Origin: Arion vulgaris
Lineage: Eukaryota; Mollusca; Gastropoda; Stylommatophora; Arionidae
NCBI GenBank assembly: GCA_020796225.1
Contig: CM036759.1
Location: forward strand, 67,530,090 to 67,594,089
Length of the DNA stretch: 64,000 nucleotides
Direction: 5' to 3'
Position 1 is the first letter of the stretch. Each line of letters opens with the position of its first letter. Made by a program: the position numbers and the translations under genes. The notes beneath the pieces were generated by a model, which did no database searches, was not told where the DNA came from, and worked only from the letters and a program-made list of their open reading frames with translations. Below are positions 25,801 through 37,800 of this stretch, in pieces.

Positions 25801-28800
25801 TTCAAAGAAGAAGAAGATAGTATGGTACAGGTAACAAATTACAAACAAGTACAACCTTGTGAATCGAAGCAGGTAACAATTTTGTTTGATCTCATGTTTA
25901 CATAGTTTACGTGTTTACATTAGTAACATGACAGAAGATATATTTATCAACGGAGAGAAAGTAGAAAATGTCAACAGTTTTGAATATCTTGGTTCACTGC
26001 TACAACAGATGGAAATGTGAACAGTTTTGAATATCTTGGTTCACTACTAACAACAGATGGAAATGTGAACAGTTTTGAATATCTTGGTTCACTGCTAACA
26101 ACAGATGGAAATGTGAACAGTTTTGAATATCTTGGTTCACTACTAACAACAGATGGAAATGTGAACAGTTTTGAATATCTCAGTTCACTGCTAACAACAG
26201 ATGGAAATGTGAATAGTTTTGAATATCTTGGTTCACTGCTAACAACAGATGGAAATGTGAATAGTTTTGAATATCTTGGTTCACTGCTAACAACAGATGG
26301 AAATGTGAATAGTATTGAATATCTCAGTTCTGCTAACAACAGATGGAAATGGGATGAAGGAAATTAAAAGAAGAACAAACATGGCTTTACAAAAAATTAA
26401 ACAACTAAAAACAGTATGGAACGGAACTGATAAGAAAACAAAGATCAGAATACTAAGAGCATGCATATTCTCAATGGCAACGTATGGGTGTGAAGCATGG
26501 ACATTGAACAAGGCAGTGGAAAAACATATAAGTGCTTTTGAATATAAGTGTTACAGAGAGTTCTCTGTATATCATGGACAGAGAGAACAAATAGATCTAT
26601 CCAGAAAGAAATCAAAATCAAAGAAAACTGGCTGATGATACAAATAAGAAAGAGAAAAATGAAGTATTTTGGACATATCAAAAGACATGAAGGGCTGAGA
26701 AGACCATCATGGAAGGAGGCATACCGGCAAAGAGAAGAGGAGGAAGACTACGGAGAAGATGGATTCAGGATGTAACTGATGGTTTGAGCAGAACATCTGG
26801 TATACGAGAAAAAGAAAATCCGAAGGATTGTTGGGGTGGCAAAGTTCTGCTCAGGACAAGCTCTTTGCTGATGATGATGACATTATTAACATTATTATTT
26901 CACTTTTCCTGACAGTTTGAACGACAAGAACAACTGCTCAAGGCAAGTATGATTAATCTTAGACCAATTAATCTTAGACCAATTAATCTTAGACCAATTA
27001 ATCTTAGACCAATTAATCTTAGACCAATTAATATTAGACCAATTAATCTTAGACCAATTAATCTTAGACCAATTAATCTTAGACCAATTAATCTTAGACC
27101 AATTAATCTTAGACCAATTAATCTTAGACCAATTAATCTTAGAACAATTAATCTTAGACCAATTAATCTTAGACCAATTAATCTTAGACCAATTAATCTT
27201 AGACCAATTAATCTTAGACCAATTAATCTTAGACCAATTAATCTTAGACCAATTAATCTTAGACCAATTAATCTTAGACCAATTAATCTTAGACCAATTA
27301 ATCTTAGACCAATTAATCTTAGACCAATTAATCTTAGACCAATTAATCTTAGACCAAATAATCTTAGACCAATTAATCTTAGACCAATTCATCTTAGACC
27401 AATTCATCTTAGACCAATTAATCTTAGACCAATTAATCTTAGACCAATAATTTAGACAATTAATCTTAGACCAATTAATCTTAGACCAATTAATCTTAGA
27501 CCAATTAATCTTAGACCAATTAATCTTAGACCAATTAATCTTAGACCAATTAATCTTAGACCAATTAATCTTAGACCAATTAATCTTAGACCAATTAATC
27601 TTAGACCAATTAATCTTAGACCAATTAATCTTAGACCAATTAATCTTAGACCAATTAATCTTAGACCAATTAACTTAGACTAATCTTAGACCAATTAATC
27701 TTAGACCAATTAATCTTAGACCAATTAATCTTAGACCAATTAATCTTAGACCAATTATTCAATGTTTTAAAAGGTTTAAAGCAGGAGGATTGACTTATTT
27801 TACCATATGGCTCGGTCCCCTCCGCATAAATGGACCACCTCCGAGAGCATTACACAAAGCAGAACCGTAGCTCCGGCAAAATCCTAAGAGTCTCTGAAAA
27901 ATGCATTTTGAACAGAACGGCGCGGGTCGGATTCGAACCCACGACCGTCGACTCGCAAGAGGGTAAGAATGATCAATCCAATATCGATTAGGGATTACGT
28001 AAGGATCAATCTGATAACAGATAGCGGAGTGGTACACGCTGAGTGACCATGTTGTGGAAAGTCCGGGGTTCGAGATCAGCATGGACCAAAATGTTTGTGT
28101 GCACGCGGTACACGATTAGATTATGTTAAACCTAATACTTCCTGTCATCAAATTATAAACATGTTAATTGCTATGCGACAGACTTTGAAGCAACCCAGCT
28201 TTTCAACAGTGATTTTCTAGGCATTATTACGTTCAGTAGTTTGCCATTGCTTCGAACGGGTGAGCATCGTCCTTTGTAAAATCCACATGAAACATTTTGT
28301 CACCAAATTATCCGCAGCGTGATTCGAACTCAGAACGTTGTTGTTAATCGACTTACCCACTTCTATCCCCTAAGCCAAAGACGCCACCAAATTACAGGTA
28401 CCTCTGTCGAATTAAGGCTTGCCATAATGGTGAGGGACAATGGTGATAAGGAAAGCACGCCATCTCGCACAAATCAATCATAGGGATCATACTCCTGAAA
28501 TCATAGTGGATGAACAAAAATGAAATAGAAGGATCATTATCTGACATTCTAGACATGTACATAGGCGATCCGATCTTCTTCCGAACACAAGATTCGAACA
28601 CAAACCTTCCTTCTACAGCACTCATAGTCTAGCCCTGCAGACGAGCGTTTTCAGAAACAAATAGCCTCACCTGCTAGGCAATAGATGCCAAGAAGTAAGA
28701 TTATGGTCTGAATCCTGCGTTTGAGTAAATTGTTTTCTTTCTGGGGCTTTTACTATTTATTTTACTAATACAAATGGATGTACAAAATGGATGTACAAAA

Positions 28801-31800
28801 TGGATGTACAAAGGGATGTACAAAATGGATGTACAAATGGATGTACAAATGGATGTACAAAATGTGTGTACAAATGCGTGTACAAATGGATGTACAAAAT
28901 GGATGTACAAAATGGATGTACAAATGCATGTACAAAATGGATGACAAAATGGATGTACAAATGTAAAAATGCATACAAATGTGAAAAATGGATGACAAAT
29001 GATGTACAAATGCATGTACAAATGGATGTACAAATGGATGTACAAAATGCATGTACAAAATGTGTTACAAAATGGATGTACAAATGGATGTACAAAATGG
29101 AGTACAAATGCATGTACAAATGGATGTACAAATGGATTACAAATGTGGTACAAATGGATGTACAAATGGTGTACAAAATGCATGTACAAAATGTGTGTAC
29201 AAATGGATGTACAAAATGTGGTACAAATGCATGTACAAATGTGTGTACAAATGGATGTACAAATGTATGTACAAAATGCATGTACAAAATGTGTGTACAA
29301 AATGGATGTACAAAATGGATGTACAAAATGCATGTACAAAATGGATGTACAAAATGGATGTACAAAATGCATGTACAAATGGTAGTACAAATGATGTACA
29401 AAATGATGTACAAAATGGATGTACAAAATGCATGTACAAAATGGATGTACAAAATGGATGTACAAAATGGATGTACAAAATGGATGTACAAAATGGATGT
29501 ACAAAATGGATGTACAAATGTGTGTACAAAATGGATGTACAAATGGTGTACAAAATGCATGTACAAATGTGAAAAATGGATGTACAAAATGGGTGTACAA
29601 AATGCATGTACAAAATGTGTGTACAAAATGGATGTACAAAATGGATGTACAAAATGGATGTACAAAATGGATGTACAAAATGTGTGTACAAATGCATACA
29701 AATGGATGTACAAATGGATGTACAATGGTGTACAAAATGCATGTACAAAATGTGTGTACAAATGGATGTACAAAATGGATGTAAAATGCATGTACAAAAT
29801 GGATGTACAAAATGCATGTGTACAAAATGTGTGTACAAAATGTGTACAAAATGGATGTACAAAATGGATGTACAAATGGATGACAAAATGCATGTACAAA
29901 ATGGATGTACAAAATGGATGTACAAAAGTGTACAAAATGGATGTACAAATGGTACAAAATGCATGTACAAAATGTGTGTACAAAATGGATGTACAAAATG
30001 TGACAAAATGCATGTACAAAATGTGTGTACAAATGGATGTACAAAATGGACAAATGCATGTACAAAATGTGTGTACAAAATGGATGTACAAAATGGATGT
30101 ACAAAATACATGTACAAAATGGATGTACAAAATGGATGTACAAAATGCATGTACAAAATGTGTGTACAAATGGATGTACAAATGCATGTACAAATGGATG
30201 TACAAAATGGATGTACAAATGGATGTACAAAATGGATGTACAAATGGTTACAAAATGCATGTACAAAATGGATGTACAAAATGGATGTACAAAATGTATT
30301 ACAAAATGGATGTACAAAATGGTACAAATGCATACAAAATGTGTACAAAATGGATGTACAAAATGTGTGTACAAAATGCATGTACAAAATGTGTGTACAA
30401 AATGGATGTACAAAATGTGTGTACAAAATGCATGTACAAAATGTGTGTACAAAATGGATGTACAAAATGGATGTACAAAATGCATGTACAAAATGGATGT
30501 ACAAAATGGATGTACAAAATGCATGTACAAAATGTGTGTACAAAATGGATGTACAAAATGCATGTACAAAATGGATGTACAAAATGGATGTACAAAATGG
30601 ATGTACAAAATGGATGTACAAAATGGATGTACAAAATGGATGTACAAATGGATGTACAAATTGTGTACAAATGGATGTACAAAATGGGTGTACAAAATGC
30701 ATGTACAAAATGTGTGTACAAAATGGATGTACAAAATGTGTGTACAAAATGCATGTACAAAATGTGTGTACAAAATGGATGTACAAAATGGATGTACAAA
30801 ATGGATGTACAAAATGGATGTACAAAATGGGTGTACAAAATGCATGTACAAAATGGATGTACAAAATGGATGTACAAAATGGATGTACAAAATGCATGTA
30901 CAAAATGGATGTACAAATGGATGTACAAAATGTGTGTACAAATGCATTACAAATGTGTGTACAAAATGGATGTACAAATGGATGTACAAATGCATGTACA
31001 AAATGGATGTACAAAATGGATGTACAAAATGCATGTACAAAATGTATGTACAAAATGGATGTACAAAATGGATGTACAAAATGGATGTACAAAATGCATG
31101 TACAAAATGGATGTACAAAATGGATGTACAAAATGTGTGTACAAAATGGATGTACAAAATGGTGTACAAAATGATGTACAAAATGTGTACAAAATGGATG
31201 TACAAAATGTGTAAAAATGCATGTACAAAATGTGTGTACAAAATGGATGTACAAAATGTGTGTACAAAATGCATGTACAAAATGTGTGTACAAAATGGAT
31301 GTACAAAATGGATGTACAAAATACATGTACAAAATGGATGTACAAAATGGATGTACTAAATGCATGTACAAAATGTGTGTACAAAATGGATGTACAAAAT
31401 GGATGTACAAAATGCATGTACAAAATGGATGTACAAAATGCATGTACAAAATGGATGTACAAAATGTTGTACAAAATGCATGTACAAAAATGATGTACAA
31501 AATGGATGTACAAAATGGATGTACAAAATGGATGTACAAAATGGATGTACAAAATGGATGTACAAAATGGATGTACAAAATGTGTGTACAAAATGGATGT
31601 ACAAAATGGATGTACAAAATGGATGTACAAAATGGATGTACAAAATGGATGTACAAAATGGATGTACAAAATGGATGTACAAAATGGATGTACAAAATGG
31701 ATGTACAAAATGTGTGTACAAAATGGATGTACAAAACGGATGTACAAAATGGATGTACAAAATGTGTACAAAATGTGTGTACAAAATGGATGTACAAAAT

Positions 31801-34800
31801 GGATGTACAAAATGGATGTACAAAATGGATGTACAAAATGGATGTACAAAATGGATGTACAAAATGTGTACAAAATGGATGTACAAAATGTATGTACAAA
31901 ATGATGTATCAAAATGGATGTACAAATGATGTACAAAATGGATGTACAAAATGATGTACAAAATGTGTGTATAAAATGTGTACAAAATGTGTGTACAAAA
32001 TGGATGTACAAATGTGTTACAAATGCATGTACAAAATGGATGTACAAAATGGATGTACAAAATGGATGTACAAAATGGATGTACAAAATGTGTGTACAAA
32101 ATTGATGTACAAAATGTGTGTACAAAATGGATGTACAAAATGGATGTACAAAATGTTGTACAAATGGATGTACAAAATGGATGTACAAAATGGATGTACA
32201 AAATGGATGTACAAAATGGATGTACAAAATGGATGTACAAAATGGATGTACAAAATGTGTTACAAATTGATGTACAAAATGTGTGTACAAAATGGATGTA
32301 CAAAATGGATGTACAAAATGGATGTACAAAATGGATGTACAAATGGATGTACAAAATGTGTTACAGAATTGATGTACAAATGTGTGTACAAAATGGATGT
32401 ACAAAATGGATGTACAAAATTGATGTACAAAATGTGTACAAAATGGATGTACAAAATGTGTGTACAAAATGTGTGTACAAAATGATGTACAAAATGTGTA
32501 TAAAATGTGTGTACAAAAATGTGTACAAATGGTATACAAATGATGTACCAAATGTGGTACAAAATTTTGTACAAAATGTATGTACAAATGTATGTACAAA
32601 ATGTATGAAACAAAATGTATGTACAAAATGCATGTACAAAATGCATGAACAAATGCATGTACAAATGATGTAACAAAATGATGTACAAAATGCATGTACA
32701 AATGCATGAACAAAATGATGTACAAAATGATGTACAAAATGCATGAACAAAATGCATGTACAAAATGCATGTACAAAATGCATGTACAAAATGATGTACA
32801 AAATGCATGAACAAAATGCATGTACAAATGCATGTACAAATGATGAACAAAATGCATGTACAAATGTGTAAAAAATGCATGTACAAAATGCATGTAAAAA
32901 ATGCATGTACAAATGATGTACAAAATGATGTACAAAAATGCATGTACAAAATGCATGTACAAAATGCATGTACAAAATGCATGTACAAAATGGATGTACA
33001 AAATGCATGTACAAAATGCATGTACAAAATGTGTGTACAAATGCATGTACAAAATGTGTGTACTAAAATGCATGTATAAAATGCATGTACATAAATGTGT
33101 GTACAAAATGAAAAAAAATGATGTACAAAATGTGTGTACAAAATGCATTACAAAATGTGTACAAAATGCATGCACAAATGAGTAAAATAATACAAATGCA
33201 TGTACAAATCAGTACAAATGATAACAAAATGCATGTACAAAATGCATGTACAAAATGCATGTACAAAATGCATGTACAAAATGCATGTACAAAATGCATG
33301 TACAAAATGCATGTACAAAATGCATGTACAAAATGCATGTAATAAAATGATGTACAAAATGCATGTACAAAATGCATGTACAAAATGTGTGTACAAAATG
33401 CATGTACAAAATTTTACAAATGATACAAAATGATGTAATACAAAATGTATACAAAATGCATGTAAAAATGCATGTACAAAATGCATGTACAAATGCATGT
33501 ACAAAATGTTGTACAAATGCATGTACAAAATGCATGTACAAAATGCATGTACAAAATGCATGTATACAAAAATGACAAATGCATGTACAAAATGATGTAT
33601 AAAATGATGTGATACAAATGCATGTACAAAATGCATGTACAAATGCATGTACAAAATGCATGTACAAAATGATACAAAATGTGTTAAAATGCAGTGTAAA
33701 ATGCATGTACAAATGCAGTAATAAAATGCATGTACAAAATGCATGTACATAAAATGCATGTACAAATGCATGCTAAAAATGACAATAATAAAATGCATGT
33801 AAAAATGTATGTACAAAATGCATGTACAAAATGTGTACAAATGTATGTACAAAATATGTACAAAATGCATGTACAAATGATGCAAAATGCATGTACAAAT
33901 GCATGCTACAAATGCATAATGTAAAATGCATGTACAAATGCATGTAAAAATATGACAAATGTAATAAAATGCATGTAAAAATGCATGTACAAATGTGTGT
34001 ACAAAATGCATGTACAAATGCATGTACAAAATGCATGTACAAATGCATGCTACAAATGTATGTACAAATGCATGTACAAATGCATGTACAAAATGCATGT
34101 ACAAATGCATGTAATAAAATGATGTAAACAAAAAATGCATGTAAAATGCATGTACAAATGTGTGTACAAATGCATGTACAAAATGATGTACAAATGCATG
34201 TAGAAATGCATGTACAAAATGCATGTACAATAATGTACAAAAATGCATGTACAAAATGACATTGTACAAATGCATGTACAAAATGCATGTACAAAATGAT
34301 GTACAAAATGCAGTACAAATGTGTGTACAAAAATGCTGTACAAAATGATCGTACAAAATGCATGTACAAAATGCATGTACAAAATGCATGTACAAAATGC
34401 ATGTACAAAATGCATGTACAAAATGCATGTACAAAATGCATGTACAAAATGCATGTACAAAATGCATGTACAAAATGCATGTACAAAATGTGTGTACAAA
34501 TGCATGTTACAAAATGCATGTACAAAATGTATGTACAAAATGCATGTACAAAATGCATGTACAAAAATGTATGTACAAAATGCATGTACAAAAAGCATGT
34601 ACAAAATGCATGTACAAAATGCATGTACAAAATGCATGTACAAAATGCATGTACAAAATGCATGTACAAAATAGTGATATTAGTTACAATGATGATAATT
34701 GTTACTCTTCTACTTTTCTTCTTCAAAGCTCTATACCTGACCACTTGTTAAAGCTCTCTTTGTGATTTGTAGTGATCTGAGCCTAAGAGAGATTGTACGT

Positions 34801-37800
34801 TGTGCCAGTTATGTGGCTACTAGTAGGCCAGCATATCCAATTTCTGCGATGCTTTTTATTTACTGGGTAGCTTCCCTAGGTCCTACCTCAGTAGCGACAT
34901 GCATTGTAGATCGCAGTGGTACTATTCTTTGCTCCCCGTGCGAGCCATGTCAACACACTGGAGATGTGTGACTCTGAAAGCTTTACTTACAATACTGATG
35001 TCTGTTATAACTGTAACAGAGGGACAGTACCAGCATGTAAGACCAGTGAAATTCAGCTACAGTAATAGTGACATTTGCAGCTACAGTAATAGTGACATTA
35101 GAGCACATGTAATAGTGACATTTGTAGCCACAAGTAATAGTGACATTTGTAGCACAAGTAATAGGTGACACTTTGTAGCCCACAAGAGTGGATTTGTAGC
35201 TACAAGATAGTGACATTTGAGCTACAAGTAATAGTGGTATTTGTAGCACAAGTAATAGTGATTAGAGCACAAGTAATAGTGACATTGTACCACAGTAATC
35301 AGTGACATTTGTAGCTCACAAGTAATATGACATCTGTAGCAAACAAGTAATATGACATCTAGACCAAGTAATAGTGACATTGTAGCACAATGATAATACA
35401 TTTAGCTACAAGTAATAGGACATTTTCACAATATGACATGTAGCTACAAGTAAGTGACATCTGTAGCTACAAGAATAGTGGCATTCTAGAAAACAAGCAC
35501 AGTGACATTCTGTAGCTACAAGCAATATGACATTGTAGCACAATAGTGACATCGGCTAATAGTGACATCTGTAACGCAACTAGGACATCTTAGCCCAAGT
35601 AATAGTGACATCTGTAGCACAAGCACATGTGACATCTGTATACAAGCAATAGTGGATTTGGCTACAAGTAAAGTGGTATTGCTACACAAGCATAGTGACA
35701 TTTAGCCACAAGTAATAGTGACATTTGTACACAAGCAATAGTGACATTTAGCTACAAGTAATAGGGACATCTTAGCTACAAGTAATAGTGACATTGTAGC
35801 TACAGTAAAGTGACATTTGCATTTACAAGAATAGTGACATTTGTAGCCACAAGTAATAGTGACATTTAGCACATAGTAATAGTGTGTTTGTCTCTACAAG
35901 TAATAGTGGATTTGTAGCCACAAGTAAAAGTGACATTGTAGCTACAGCTAATAGTGTGTTTGTCTCACAGTAAAGTGGCATTACCACAGTAATAGTGATA
36001 TTTAGCACAGTAATAGTGACATTGATACAGGTAATAGTGACATTTGTAGCTACAATAATAGTGGTATTGTAGCTACAAGTAATAGTGACATTTGTTGCCA
36101 CAATTAATAGTGACATTTGTAGCACAAATAAAGTGACATCAGCAAGAATAGTGACATCTTAGCTACAAGTAATAGTGACATTTGTAGCTAAAGTAATAGT
36201 GGTGTTTGTCTCTCACAAATAGTGACATTGTAGCTACAAAAAGTGACATTTGTTGCTACAAGTAATAGTGGTGTTGTCCCCTACAGTAATAGTGGTATTG
36301 TAGCTCAAGTAATAGTGACATTTGTGCCACAAGTAATAGTGTGTTTGTCCTACAAGTAATAGTGGCATTTGTTGCACAAGTAATAGTGACATTTGTAGCT
36401 AAGACAGTGACATTGTAGCTACAGGTAAAGTGACATTCAGCCCTAATAGTGGATTTGTAGCACAAGTAATAGTGACATTTGTGTCACAACTATAGTGACA
36501 TTTGTAGCTACATGAAATAGTGATATTGTGGCTACAAGCAATAGTGACATTGTAGACACAAGTAATAGTGATATTGTGGCTACAAGCAATAATTTGTAGC
36601 TACAAGTAATAGTGACATTTGTAGCTACAAGCAATAGTGACATTTGTAGCCACAAGTAATAGTGACATTTGTAGCTACAAGAAATAGTGATATTGTGGCT
36701 ACAAGCAATAGTGACATTTGTAGCCACAAGTAATAGTGACATTTGTAGCTACAGAAATAGTGATATTGTGGCTACAAGCATAGTGACATCTTGTAGCCAC
36801 AAGTAATAGTGATATTGGCTACAACAATAATTTAGCACAAGTAATCAGTGACATTTGTAGCTACAAGTAATAGTAACATTTGTAGCTACAAGTAATACTG
36901 ACATTTATACTACATAATAGTGACATTTGTAGCCACAAGTAATAGTGACATTTGTAGCTACAAGTGATAGTGACATTTGTAGCTACAAGTAATAGTGACA
37001 TGTGGCTACAGTAAAGTGATATTGTGGCTACAAGAAATAGGATATGTGGCTACAAGTAATAGTGGCATTTGTAGCCACAAGAATAGTGGCATTTGTAGCT
37101 ACAAGTAATAGTGTTATTTGTAGCCTAAAGTAATAGTGACATTTGTAGCTACAAGTAAGTGATATTGTATGGCTACAAATAATAGTGGCATTGTTGCTAC
37201 ATAATAGTGGTGTTTATCTCACAAGTAATAGTGGCATTTGTTGCTCAAGTAATAGTGGGGTTTATCCTACAAGCAATAGTGGCATGTTGCTCAAGTAATA
37301 GTGGTGTTTATCTCTACAAGTAATAGTGGCATTTGTTGCTACAAGTAATAGTGGTGTTTATCTCTACAAGTAATAGTGGGGTGTGTGGCTTCAAGTAATA
37401 GTAGTATTTGTAGCCACCAGCAATAGTGGCTTCTGTGACTATAGTGACACTTGTGGCCGTGTGCTAATAGTGAAAGACGTAAAAATAGTCCAAATATTGA
37501 CATCAATAGTCTCCGTGTGTTCTTAGGCTGCAAGGGAGCAAAACATATTAAAACTGCAACCTACAAGGCATGTCGTAAGAGGCGACAGAGGTATAGGAAG
37601 CTAGCTAGTAGAAATCGATGTGTTCCACAAGTAGGCGCATAACTGACACAACATTAAATCGCTCTTAGGCTCAGATCACATACAAATTACAAAGAGTGGT
37701 TAACAAGTGGTCGATATGAAGCATTTGAAGAAGAAGAAGAAGAAAATATCAATGGAGAAAGTAAACAGATGCAGACTCTATTATTATCTTCTTCTCTACC

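Noticed and set aside
26895..27455. Frames of about 170 codons on both strands (INWSK and NLRPI repeats)
   Set aside because: Translation of the 15-bp array.
27905..28080. Functional tRNA genes (B box GGTTCGAATCC and similar at 28.33, 38.69 and 62.08 kb)
   Set aside because: No acceptor stem pairing or complete cloverleaf seen; they look like SINE heads.
28701..31319. Open frame of 872 codons on the minus strand, and similar 500-920-codon frames on both strands up to 33 kb
   Set aside because: Pure 13-bp satellite translation with 13-residue period; both strands and all frames are open, so no coding evidence.
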